Of a stretch of DNA of 60,000 nt, positions 44,825-56,348 are shown one piece after another. This DNA is from Nematostella vectensis. Taxonomy: Eukaryota > Cnidaria > Anthozoa > Actiniaria > Edwardsiidae. The notes under the pieces were generated by a model. The model searched no databases and had not been told where the DNA came from. It saw only the letters and a program-made list of their open reading frames with translations. The position numbers were made by a program, and so were the translations under genes. Each line of letters begins with the position of its first letter. Position 1 is the stretch's first letter. The stretch is taken from NCBI RefSeq assembly GCF_932526225.1, contig NC_064036.1, forward strand, positions 16,177,181-16,237,180, in the 5' to 3' direction.

Positions 44825-45500
44825 TGGTCGGTAATGTAAGATTTGTCGCAAGTTCAGCTTGGATAGAGCAAATGTTTCCATGGAAACGGCCAAAATCTAA
44901 AGCAAAAAACGTGATTAAAATCAACAACATGCATATCTCTTGAAAGAAACATTGTTTCACAACCAAATTTGGCAGGTGTCATGTTTCTGTCAAGGGGGGT
45001 ACAAAGATATGGTCACGCGATTTGTGACGTCATCGCTGATGACACTAAAAGCACAACTATACCGATTTCAGAACAAAAATATCCACATCTCACAAAAGAA
45101 ACATGATACAACAACCCATCTTAGTATGTGCCATGAAGGTGTCAAGGGGGGTGTACCAATTTAGTCACGTAATTGTGACGTCACTAAAGCAAAAATATTT
45201 TGACGTCATCAAAATTAGAAAAAAATAGATTTCATTAAAGCACCACCGTGTGACAACAAAAATCGGTAGGTGTGATGTGATGCTTCAAGTGGGGTGCAAG
45301 AAGATGGTCACGTGACGTCATCGATGACGTCAATAAAGTAAATCTACCCTTACGCCAAAACATCGTATGACACTAAGCTCGTTATGTGTCGTGTAGATCG
45401 ATGTCAAGGGTGGGAAGAGGGGGGTATAACAAGTTGGTCGCGTGAAATCTGTGACATCCTTGACTTCGTCAAAAACAGAAATAATATTTAATATTTCTTA
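44825..45500. repeat. GACGTCA-rich diverged repeats
   Basis: Roughly 130-150 bp units recur with CAAGGGGGGTACAAAG-like and GTCACGTGATTTGTGACGTC-like words and intervening A/T-rich sequence. A perfect 20-bp palindrome TGACGTCATCGATGACGTCA lies at 45313-45332. Similar GACGTCATC and GTGACGTCAAAG sequence lies left of the hAT element (42060-42190), so the transposon probably inserted into this repeat. Confidence 0.7.
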
Positions 45501-45519
45501 AATCATCAGATATATATAT

Positions 45520-46275
45520 ATATCTGCCCTATCTTCAGACCAAGCCTCCTTTGACCAGACCGCGCCACCTTACCAGAAAGCACTCGACGATAGCGGATAC
45601 AACTACACGCTACGCTACGAACCCAACACCGTAACCAACCGTAAAACCCGCAAACGCAACAACATCCTATGGTACAACCCGCCCTTCAGCAAGAACACCA
45701 GCACCAACACCGGCCACAGATTCCTCACCCTGATAGACAAGCACTTCCCGAAAGACAACCACCTCCGTAAAATCTTCAACAGAAACACCATCAAAATCAG
45801 TTACAGCTGCATGAACAACACCAAACAGATCATCGACAACCACAACAAGCGCATCATCACCGCATCGTCGGCTACCGATATCGCCAGCTCCGCCCCTACC
45901 ACTACCAACAACAAGACATGCAACTGCCGACAGAAAGACACCTGCCCTCTAGACGGAAACTGCCTACAGACATCTGTTATCTACCAAGCTACCGTAACTC
46001 GAAAAGACAACAACACCTCGGAAACATACGTCGGGCTCACTGAAAACAGCTTCAAGACCAGGTACAGAAACCACACCGCATCATTCCGACACGCCAAACA
46101 CAGAAACTCCACCGAACTCAGCAAACACGTCTGGACTCTCAAGGACAACATGATTGAGTACTTTATTTCATGGCGCATTCTTTCTTCCCAATCCGCCTAC
46201 AACAGTACCACTAAGCGTTGCAACCTCTGCCTCAAGGAAAAGCTGACGATCATCTACCCAAACTATCAACTCTAA
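45520..46275 (+). pseudogene. Penelope-like element: RT thumb remnant and GIY-YIG endonuclease
   Basis: The translated fragment shows ILWYNPPFSKNTSTNTG, LIDKHFPKDNHLRKIFNRNT and ISYSCMNN, which normally follow the reverse transcriptase of Penelope-like elements. Next come CNCRQKDTCPLDGNC (a Cys cluster) and VIYQATVTRKDNNTSETYVG, the GIY-YIG endonuclease core, with TRYRNHTASFRH and ELSKHVWTLKD. The strand is A/C-rich. It has no start of its own and lacks the polymerase, so it is a dead fragment although its frame is still open. Confidence 0.87.
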
Positions 46276-46535
46276 ATAAACGCAATGAACTCGTGTCCTC
46301 GTGCCGCCACAGAAACAAAGCCCTGCTACGAAACAATTAGAACTGTTAATCCCGTCACCGTTAAATTTTCGCGCTATCAATTTTTCACACGTTCCGCACT
46401 GTTAGTTTTCGCCCCGCATATTTAATGTAACTCGCTATTGTTCCTCTTACCGCCTTAGCTAAAACTATCAGTCTATTATTATGTAAATTTCAATGTTAAT
46501 AGTACATATACGATGGTAGGAATATTCTCATTAAA

Positions 46536-46576
46536 TCCCCTGATGAGTGGGCAACCACGAAACAGACCTGTAGGGA
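46536..46576 (+). ncRNA. Hammerhead ribozyme (type I) in the Penelope-like 3' end
   Basis: All core elements are present in order: stem I strand TCCC (46536-46539), CTGATGA (46540-46546), stem II GTGG-GCAA-CCAC (46547-46558) with a GNRA-type loop, GAAA (46559-46562), a minimal stem III of 3 bp (ACA 46562-46564 with TGT 46569-46571, loop GACC), then A46572 as the cleavage-site nucleotide (GUA). The other stem I strand GGGA (46573-46576) pairs with TCCC. Predicted cleavage is after 46572. Very short stem III is typical of retroelement-borne hammerheads, which are thought to work best as dimers. Its position 3' of a Penelope-like gene is the known context. Confidence 0.9.
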
Positions 46577-46610
46577 AACCTATGTAGTTTGTATTTTTCT
46601 CAAACCAACA

Positions 46611-46724
<114 letters not shown>

Positions 46725-46843
46725 CTATTTACTTCCTACAAACTATCAAAACATATTTGTACGCTAACAACAATTTTATGACTTTTTTACTAGTCTATCC
46801 AATCTGGATATCTTATGTCACTATCAACAAAATCCTTTTTGAG

Positions 46844-49582
46844 TTAACACATTGACCCCTCAACCGGCCTGTACAGGCTTTGGGAAGTACCCACAAACCA
46901 AAAAATTCATTATTGCAAACTAAACACAACAAGATGAAGATACTCAGGCATCAGTCTAAGGGATAAATGGTCTTGAAGATATGCATCCAACCAAGGTGTT
47001 GGCAACTACTCTTAAGCCAAATAATAGCACAGGTTCTTTGACAAATTTCAAATCGAACAAGGAAAGAAAAGCAGAATCACCCCTCTCAATAAAACGCTCA
47101 AAATACAACACAAGGGAGAGAGATCAGCAAACACAGCTCAAGACACAAATAGATACCTTTATTCTGATCCTCCAGGTTCATTTCCATGGCCTCAAAACAC
47201 AAAGTCCACTCCTTGAAGGCTTGTAAAACCACGAAGAGGCCTTTACGGATTGAAAAGCATTCTGGGAGATCCAGGGAAAAATTCACGAGGGGAGGGCCAG
47301 TCAACACTCCTCTCCCCAAAGTCAGATGGTTTTGGTTTTAATCTGGTATTCGTACCGAGGCGTCGGGGCTTAACTGTGGCTGTGTGGGGTGATAAAACGT
47401 GTGGTAATGGACGTTGGTGTGTGGGTTAAAGTGTGTACGTGTGGCTATTTTATATGGTGTATTGCATTGGGGGCTGTAAGGGTCGGAGTAGTGGCTATGT
47501 ATGAGAGGTGGAAATAGGCTAGCAGTGAGATGTTAGGGGAGAACTGTGTGTTTGACCTTCGGAGGAAGGTGATAATTACATGTTGATAACTTCTTGTGAT
47601 AACATATAGTTCAATTTTGTGGAGTGTAATGTGAGCTTGTAGACAATTAAATGGAATTACAAGGCCGGTGATAGAAAGAAATGGATGGCAAATAGGAGAT
47701 AGATAGTGGTTATATAAGTATAGGACAGTTGGCTCCTTGAGTACGGGGTGTTATATTGTGTCGTGTAAAGAGAGATTGTGTAACGATGCGCGCTCTAAGA
47801 TAGTGGCTGATAAGCGATGGCCTATATTGAGCGAAAATAATACGCGGAGGCACAGGCAGCAGAAACGGCAGGAATACGAAGAATCGAGAGAAGTGAATGG
47901 CGTGTACCTGGGGGGCTGATAAAAGGAGATACACAAACACTTCATAAGAGCTCTTAGAAATAAATGTGCCACCACACTAATTCTAGCCAAGATTTATCGT
48001 CAGGGAGCAAGATAGATTGCTAGTCAGACGCGGTTAGGGAGGTAAAAACTGATGGGTGCCGAGGGTAGGAGACACGAGGACTAGGGCGGAATAGGAAAAG
48101 GCTAAAGGGGAAACAGGAGATATTACCGCGTCTGAGGTGTATTTTAAACTGTTGTGATCGATCTAAACAGCTTGCTCCTATACACCAACGTGTGGTTGCA
48201 CACGTTATGTGTTTGTGTGTGAGGCTTACCTTACGTCGGATTTTCGTCCGCATTTTCATAGCTTGAGCTTGTGATAACACGGTGCGACTAACGTAATAAT
48301 GGCATGTACCGGATGTGATCAGATTACGATGTTACAAGATTGTGTTATTATAAAATGTATGTGTATGGTGGGGGAGGAGGGGGTGGCGTGACGTAGTGAG
48401 AGTTGCGGCGCGTATGAAGTAGGCGGGTTGTGTGTGTATTTGGGGGGGGGGGAAGGGATGGTTGGTAGAGGACTGTTATGTGTGGTGTAAGGGTGTTTTT
48501 ATTGTATTGTATTGTGATTGTGTTGTGTGCAGTTTGTGGTGGTGAGGGGGGGGTGAAGAAGGTGTGTGTGAGTGTTGCAGTGCGTGTTTGTTTGTGGGTA
48601 GGTAGGGTGGGTCATAGGGTGTGGCCGTTTGTAGTTGGGTTTTGTGCTGTGGGGTAAATGTTTGTATGGTGGAGGAGGGGGCTGTATGTAGGGGGGCTGG
48701 TTGTGGGGTAGTGTCTGGTGTAGGGTGTGGCTGGATGGTGTGTTGTGGGTAGGTTGATAGAGTCGTAGGGTGCTATGGTGTGTATGTAGTAGGCTATGTG
48801 TAGAGGGATAGATGTGTGTGTGGTGGAAGGGGGGGGTGGGCTGTATGTAGGGTGTGTTGTTTGGGGGAGCGCTGGTTGTAGGATCAGTGGCTGCTGTAGA
48901 ATGTGGTTGGTTTGGTGTGTTGTAGCGTGAGTCGTGTTGTGGTCATGGGGGGGGGAGGGGGGAAAGGGGAGGGGAAAGGGGTGTGTGGTTTTTGGTGTTG
49001 GTAGGGGTATGGCTTGTGTAGGGTGTGTAAGGTATGTATATTTTAGGCGAGAGTGTAGTCAGATGGTTTTTTGTAAGTCTTTTCACCCCGAAGCCAAACA
49101 AATCAATTCCAGGTCATACAGACCCAGAATAGCAGTGTAAACAATTTTGGAATCAATTTGGTTTCAGAAAAGACACCATTTAGGAGAGCTGTGGTGATTC
49201 ATTAGAAAATTATTTTCTCATCCAGGCAAAGCCAAACAAGAAAAAATAATCATGAATCCACCTTTGCTTGCAAATATCCATAAGCAAAGCACTCAATTAT
49301 GCCCTAAAAGACTTCATGATGTCCTGAGACACTCTCCTAATATGCTCATAGCTGTATTTTTGATGAAAAATACAAGCAACCATCAACTTGTGCTGGCTTC
49401 AGCACAAAGAAGAGGGATTAAAAGTGGGGACCGCAAAGCACTGTTGGAAAGCTTGGATACCGCTGACTAGGTGCAGCTGTGTTTGACGGGCTGTATAAAA
49501 CTCAGAGTAGGGGGGGAGGTATCTGTTTTCAGTCTGTTTTTTGTAAATTCAGCTCAAAAATAGCCTGGAGTCAATGGGTTAA
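46844..49582. mobile_element. TTAA-flanked element with short inverted ends (piggyBac-like, non-autonomous)
   Basis: TTAA at 46844-46847 is followed by CACATTGACCCC, and GGAGTCAATGGG is followed by TTAA at 49579-49582. The ends are therefore inverted repeats matching at about 10 of 12 positions next to a TTAA duplication, the target of piggyBac-type elements. No transposase is visible; the interior is interrupted by a 1.7-kb G/T-rich insertion. Classification rests only on the ends and target site. Confidence 0.6.
47334..49056 (-). mobile_element. G/T-rich nested insertion with 14-bp direct-repeat flanks
   Basis: AGTCAGATGGTTTT occurs at 47320-47333 and again at 49057-49070. The 1,723 bp between them are strikingly G+T-rich on the plus strand (GTGTGTGG, GGGGGAGGGG, TGTTGTGTG words) with few C residues, unlike both flanks. 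A direct flank of this length suggests target-primed insertion of a retroelement. On the minus strand the insert is A/C-rich and ends ATTAAAACC, so minus orientation is my guess. Only short reading frames occur; I cannot name a family. Confidence 0.55.
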
Positions 49583-50283
49583 TAAACTTCAATCTCGTTT
49601 GGTGTAAAATACATGCTGTCTCTCCTTTCGCCCCTGCCCTGCGTCTTTTTTTGCGCTCGCCCCCAGGAACCACGCGGCTTAAAATACAAAATGGCGCCCG
49701 ACCACAGAACCGAGAGGCTTTCCACAACCATTGGTTCTCGCATATGAGAAGATTCTCGGGTTATACGGTTTGTAGCCCCTTGGATTGTACAAAGTTGTAA
49801 AGCTACAAAAAAAACCTTGCCGGACTTAGTGTTCTTGTACCGACCTGATAACATGAACAAAGTTTTTTGTCATGTCAGATCAAGAGAGCATAAGATAAGA
49901 GAGGGACTCTTTGGTATTCCCATCTTGGCTATTTTTAGTGGCTACCACCACCCCACTGCGCATGAGCATTTTTACTCACCCTACCTCCGCTTTTTGTATT
50001 GGCTTCTTGTTGTTTGCAGCTGTATTGTGACTTGAAACCGAAGGGAACACTCTTTATGCACTAATACAATCAAAAATTTCCTTCTAGCATCAAGCATACA
50101 GGCCGTAGCAGTTTATTTAGCGAATGTAGTATTTTGATACTTGCAAGATTTCGAAAAAGTGTGTAAAGATGCGAACAAAAAAATACTTCATCCAAGAGCG
50201 AGAAACCTCGTGCTTCAAACACCGCTTACGCCTATTTTCAAATGTATGCGGAATCCCGGTTTTCAATGTTCTGTCATTCGACA
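49583..50283. other. Unassigned intergenic sequence
   Basis: Contains AAAATGGCGCCCGACC near 49689 and short chance frames only. No gene or repeat family is supported. Confidence 0.4.
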
Positions 50284-50606
50284 TACACACTTTTTTTCAT
50301 TAAAATGTAAAAATTTTCAGTTGAAGCTGGGCCGTTTTTATTTTTGGGACATTTTAAGGCTGAAGATGTTTGATACCCAATGAATTATTAGGAAGAGAAT
50401 TAGACTAATGATCAATAGCAATAATATGGTTGTTACTATGAGCACAATTTGATTCTGTATTTTACTGTTTTAGAACGCTTCAGAACTAAAAAAGAATTTT
50501 TTTTCTGCTATCCTAGCCTCGGCATGTTCTTAGCATGTTCTTAAAATTTGGTGAAATCTCAGCCTGTACGTTCTTATAAAAAAATGTTTTATAAAATAAG
50601 AGTGTA
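50284..50606. mobile_element. MITE copy 2 (same family as 12127-12451)
   Basis: The element runs from TACACACTTTTTTTCATT to AAAATAAGAGTGTA, with TA at each end. Its interior follows the order of copy 1 (TTTTCAGTTGAAGCTGGGCC, GATCAATAGCAATAAT, GAAATCTCAGC, TTCTTATAAA). It is 323 bp against 325 bp for copy 1 and clearly diverged, so this is an older family member. Confidence 0.75.
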
Positions 50607-51862
50607 GTTATTCCTCAGCGCTAGTACTTCGTGGATGTCATATTAGAGACGATCTCCAATTCGAGCTCCTAAAATCTTACTACACGAAGTACTAAACTCC
50701 TGTCTCGACATGATCCAGCCGCTCAACCATGAATGCTTTTAGCGAAGATCTGCGCTGAAGACAGGTCAACTACCAACGCCTACTAGAAGGCATACAAAAA
50801 ATATATGCTTACAGCTAAGCAATCGCCGTCTGTGTCCCCGTGCACGGCTCTTGACGTCCCCGTGCTCAGAGAAGCGTTTTCTGGTATCGTATTCGAATGA
50901 TCTCCCAACAAAGAGTGCTCTTCAACAGATGAGTCTTGTAAATATTGATGGAAAATTACTCTACAGCGCAGATCTTTGCTAAAAGCTTTCATGGTTTCTA
51001 TTAAAATAAGAGGCCTGAAACTGCTGGTTTTACATACAGGAACACTGAGGTTTAAAAAGATGTGCTACGCCAAGTGCGGCGGCCATGGGTGACAAAGATA
51101 CACAATTACGACATTGAGACTGATCCATTGTGAGGCTGGGATTATACGAGGGACAAGTACAGTGCGTCTTACGAAGGAAGAGGGCATGTTCTTCCTTCTA
51201 GCCCAGGAGCTTATTGTTAGTTTTTGCTGTTATGGCCGCAATATGTGCTCCCATGATAGGTATCGTTACTGCAACAACAACGTTACAGTCCCGAAGATAT
51301 TTTTTTAGTGTTGAAATCCATACTCTTTTTAGGAATCCAGTTTTTTTTACCGATTATGCACGAATTCCACAAAATGTTAAGCTGCGACATCTGATGACTT
51401 TCGTCTCAGACCCGGATTGAGTTGGGGTGCGTTTTTTTAAAGGCTCCCTTACTTGTTAGTTATCAATAAAAATTTGAAAATGCGCCTGCATAAATTGGGG
51501 GAAAAGGAAAAACAACTATGATATCTTTTTTTTTCTTTTTAAAAAAATGGATATTAACGGGGTATATTGTATTAGAATAAATCGGACTTTCTTTTTTTTT
51601 TACAATATTTTAGTTAATCTCAGCTATGATCAGTTATAATCTGAGGAAAACACTAAAGATCATGGTTGTTGCCCTTTACGTGAGCATTCCACGAGTGTTC
51701 ATTGGTCGCACAGATCAACTGAACAAATGAGCAAACACACAATTCGATTTGTTGCCACGATATCGACTATCCTAATAATTCAATCAGTCTCCCTAAGAGC
51801 GGCCGGGTCAATTTCGCGTCAGAATTTAAGTCACCCTTTTTTAGCAAAAGGGTTTGGTCTAC
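50607..51862. other. Unassigned intergenic sequence
   Basis: AT-rich DNA with no supported coding region. Short frames near 51,114-51,420 have no family resemblance or splice context that I can recognise. Confidence 0.4.
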
Positions 51863-54800
51863 AACTAATTCAAGATTTTCTTTTTTCCGATTTCTTAGAG
51901 GCGTTGTTCGACATGGAGTAGCCTAGTCGAGAAATAGCATGTTTGGAGGGGTGAAATTGGCAGTTTTTACAGCTGCGCCACACCAAAACTAAAACGAAAC
52001 TTAGAACTTCCATTATATTTGCTGATTCAATGTCACTTAAGCCTCGAATAATGAATAAAAGGAATTATTTCTTCACGCGCTACAAGATTTCAAAAACCCC
52101 TATCTAATCTGATCCTATAAAATTTTAAAAACATTGCCGCCTTTGCGGGCTAAAACTCTGTTATGGGACGTAATTATTTATCGAATTATACATCCCTGAA
52201 GAGGTCTAGGGTTGTTTTAGAAGGTTCTAAAATAAAAGTCGCGGTTATCAACCTGTGATCGTTGTATCGGGAGACGGAATTTCCTCTAAATTTTGTTTTG
52301 TTTACACCATCACTTTCGGGTTACGGATCGCTTAGCAAATAGCAATTCCATTACCAAAACGCTCTGAACCACTTTCAGGAAGCTGCGTATTCAAATGATT
52401 CAAGATTAATAGCAAAACTTAGAAAAAGCCTTGGAGTAATTGCAAAACATGGCCTGGGAGACGTATAAAAATTGATATTAAAATTGATATGATCGCATGG
52501 ATTCTAAATATTTGGAGATTTGTTTAAATTATTTCAACGAATGCGGAACAGGAACTTTTTTGTTATTGTTTATAATTGGTTTATTATTACGGTTTACTGG
52601 CAAGGGAATTCAAAACCATCCACGATTGAAGTCTGATATTTCATAAATGATATTTGGATTAAAGTGTTTAAAGACTCTTGAATTAGCCGATAGAAATAGA
52701 TGCTTTGTGTGACTGGGCATTTAGCGGGAGAATAAAATGGCGGCATGATAGGCCTTCTTTAAATAATTTGTTCTTCTTTTGCTACTGATTCATTTCCACT
52801 AATTTGTATTCTTTTTTTCCCTTCAATCGGTTTAATAAAATGAAAATTAGAAAAAAATATGAGCTTTCAATTTTTTCAATTAACACCTCAAGCTATCAAT
52901 CATAATATTTCTTTGCACTTTTCGGATTCACAAGATCTTATAGATTCTGCAACTTTTGTTGAAATAACCAAAACTTTATCGGAAGTATGTTAACACATGT
53001 ATATTAAAATAGACCCCTCTTTTCTAACTTCTTTTTCGGCCATGAGCATTTTTGTGAGAAATAGTTCTTTGTTGTGAGAAGGTAGTGGTTATATATATAT
53101 ATATATTTTTTTTTCTGATATTTTCTCTTCAGATTCTGCAAATCTACCCCCTAAATAGGAGTTAGGCAAAAACCATTTAAATCTGCGGGGGTCGGGATTA
53201 TTGAATGCTAGCCTTGGCAAATACATTGAACCATGTTTACGGAAAAAAGCTAGATGACATCGGCGCTGCTGGGGGGAGAAAATTGCCATGGAACTTTAGA
53301 TTTCGGGAGATGTGATTGTCACATTTAATATTTAATTACAAGTGCCAAGCTTTAGGATGTATAAAAAGTGAAGCCATTTTCTTAAACACCAAATAGTGGG
53401 TGTATAAGTGGTATATAAGCATATATATATAAGTACGTTCCGATTTTATTTCGTGTTTAGTTTTAATTGTTTGTGCCGTGTAATGACTGTTACCAATTTA
53501 TTTTATGTAAAAGTGAGTAAGTAACTCGGCTAACATGCGATCTTAGTTACAGGCTATTTGATGCTAGGGGCACTTTCAAGGCTATTTGATGCTAGGGGCA
53601 CTTTAAACGGTCACGGCAATTAAAGAATCAATTTTGCTAAAAGTGGGTATGTTGTTAACATGTTAACACGCGAGCTTAACCCTAACAATAACCCGTTTGG
53701 CAAAAGGCCCATATAGTCATAAACCAGAAGAATACAAAATACAATCGAATACCAGTTCCTGGTGTATTGTATTCCGTTTGAACAATATTTATAGACAGTC
53801 TTTTAAAAATTGCAACTCAACCAGGGGTGGATCAAGCATTTCAAAATTGGGGGGGGGGGGGGGGGTGGATGATGGCTGGGTAGACGGCTTATAACTGATA
53901 CAGTGGTTCTTGGTAAGTCACTACATAGATCTTACAATACTTCACGCGATTTGTCGCGACACAAAGTCAAGCAGGCGAAGGCACATGGACAGCACCTCCC
54001 GTCCCTCAGACATTTTTTTCCTTTAAACAAAGTAACTTTCATTTTTTTTTTTTTACTTAAACAGGGGGATGGATCCATTCACCCTATTCACCGCTAACTC
54101 GAGAACCCGAGAACTAATTCGAGATTTTCTTTTTTCCGATTTCTTAGAGGCGTTGTTCGACATGGGGTAGCCTAGTCGAGAAATAGCATGTTTGGAGGGT
54201 GGGAAATTGGCAGTTTTCACAGCTGCGCCACACCAAAACTAAAACGAAACTTAGAACTTCCATTATATTTGCTGATTCAATGTCACTTAAGCCTCGAATA
54301 ATGAATAAAAGGAATTATTTCTTCACGCGCTACAAGATTTCAAAGACCCCTATCTAATCTGATCCTATGAAATCTTAAAAACATTGCCGCCTTTGCGGGC
54401 TAAAACTCTGTTATGGGACGTAATTATATATCGAATTATACATCCCTGAAGAGGTCTAGGGTTGTTTTAGAAGGTTCTAAAATAAAAGTCGCGGTTACCG
54501 ACCTGTGATCGTTGTACCGGGAGACGGAATTTCCTCTAAATTTTGTTTTGTTTACACCATCACTTTCGGGTTACGGATCGCTTAGCAAATAGCAACTCCA
54601 TTACCAAAACGCTCTGAACCACTTTTTGGAAGCTGCGTATTCAAATGATTTAAGATTAATAGCAAAACTTAGAAAAAGCCTTGGAGTAATCGCAAAACAT
54701 GGCCTGGGAGACGTATAAAAAATTGATATTAAAATTGATATGATCGCATGGATTCTAAATATTTGGAGACTTGTTTAAATTATTTCAACGAATACGGAAC

Positions 54801-56345
54801 AGGAACTTCTTTGTTATTGTTTATAATTGGTTTATTATTACGGTTTACTGGCAAGGGAATTCAAAACCATCCACGATTGAAGTCTGATACTTCATAAATG
54901 ATATTTGGATTAAAGTGTTTAAAGACTCTTGAATTAGCGGATGGAAATAGATGCTTTGTGTGACTGGGCATTTAGCGGGAGAATAAAATGGCGGCGTGAT
55001 AGGCCTTCTTTAAATGATTTGTTCTTCTTTTGCTACTGATTCATTTCCACTAATTTGTATTCTTTTTTTCCCTTCAATCGGTTTAATAAAATGAAAATTA
55101 GAAAAAAATATGAGCTTTCAATTTTTTCAATTAACACCTCAAGCTATCAATCATAATATTTCTTTGCACTTTTCGGATTCACAAGATCTTATAGATTCTG
55201 CAACTTTTGTTGAAATAACCAAAACTTTATCGGAAGTATGTTAACACATGTATATTAAAATAGACCCCTCTTTTCTAACTTCTTTTTCGGCCATGAGCAT
55301 TTTTGTGAGAAATAGGTCTTTGTTGTGAGAAGGTAGTGGTTATATATATATATATATATATATATTTTCTGATATTTTCTCTTCAGATTCTGCAAATCTA
55401 CCCCCTAAATAGGAGTTAGGCAAAAACCATTTAAATCTGCGGGGGTCGGGATTATTGAATGCTAGCCTAGGCAAATACATTGAATCATGTTTACGGAAAA
55501 AAGCTAGATGACATCGGCGCTGCTGGGGGGAGAAAATTGCCATGGAACTTTAGATTTCGTTAGATGTGATTGTCACATTTAATATTTAATTACAAGTGCC
55601 AAGCTTTAGGATGTATAAAAAGTCAAGCCATTTTCTTAAACACCAAATAGTTGGTGTATAAGTGGTATATAAGCATATATACATAAGTTCGTTCCGATTT
55701 TCTTTCGTGTTTAATTTTAATTGTTTGTGCCGTGTAATGGCTGTTACCAATTTATTTTATGTAAAAGTGAGTAAGTAACTCGGCTAACATGCGATCTTAG
55801 TTACAGGCTATTTGATGCTAGGGGCACTTTCAAGGCTATTTGATGCTCGGGGCACTTTAAACGGTCACGGCAATTAAAGAATCAATTTTGCTAAAAGTGG
55901 GTATGTTGTTAACACGTTAACATGTTAACACGCGAGCTTAACCCTAACAATAACCCGTTTGGCAAAAGGCCCATATAGTCATAAACCAGAAGAATACAAA
56001 ATACAATCGAATACCAGTTCCTGGTGTATTGTATTCCGTTTGAACAATATTTATAGACAGTCTTTTAAAAATTGCAACTCAACCAGGGGTGGATCAAGCA
56101 TTTCAAAATTGGGGGGGGGGGATGATGGCTGGGTAGACGGCTTATAACTGATACAGTGGTTCTTGGTAAGTCACTACATAGATCTTACAATACTTCACGC
56201 GATTTGTCGCGACACAAAGTCAAGCAGGCGAAGGCACATGGACAACACCTCCTGTCCCTCAAACATTAATTCCTTTAAACAAAGTAACTTTCATTTTTTT
56301 TTTACTTAAACAGGGGGATGGATCCATCCACCCTATCCACCGCCC
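51863..56345. repeat. 2.25-kb tandem duplication, two copies
   Basis: Copy 1 (51863-54111) and copy 2 (54112 to about 56345) are direct repeats with an offset of about 2,249 bp, beginning AACTAATTC(A/G)AGATTTTC. By eye they differ at about 1-3% of positions plus length changes in (TA)n, poly-G and poly-T runs. Each holds an inner 26-bp direct repeat (GGCTATTTGATGCTAGGGGC, twice) and near its right end a hAT-like MITE. I see no gene; the 60-70-codon frames shared by both copies are not supported. Confidence 0.95.
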
Positions 56346-56348
56346 CTG
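56084..56348. mobile_element. hAT-like MITE at the right end of duplication copy 2
   Basis: Starts CAGGGGTGGATCAAGC, runs into a poly-G stretch, and ends GGATCCATCCACCCTATCC then ACCGCCCCTG, so the ends are imperfect inverted repeats (CAGGGGTGGAT against CAGGGGCGGTGGAT). The equivalent in copy 1 begins at 53822 and is cut near 54094 by the duplication junction, losing its last bases (CCGCTAACTC). Confidence 0.6.

Larger units (their letters stand above)
45520..46590 (+). mobile_element. Penelope-like retroelement, 5'-truncated, with 3' ribozyme
   Basis: The segment from about 45520 is open in one frame to the stop at 46275 and encodes the C-terminal part of a Penelope-like polyprotein, followed by about 300 bp of 3' sequence ending in a hammerhead ribozyme. 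The reverse transcriptase core is missing, so the copy is truncated at its 5' side. A TATATATATATATATCTG stretch precedes the break and a long (TA)n tract follows the 3' end, consistent with the preference of such elements for AT-rich sites. Confidence 0.82.

Noticed and set aside
51394-51400. Second CTGATGA hammerhead-core word
   Set aside because: It is not followed by a stem II and GAAA in the required arrangement, so no ribozyme fold can be drawn.
53697-56147. Paired 62-67-codon frames present in both 2.25-kb copies
   Set aside because: Conservation reflects the recent DNA duplication, not protein selection; the frames run into poly-G and (TA)n tracts.
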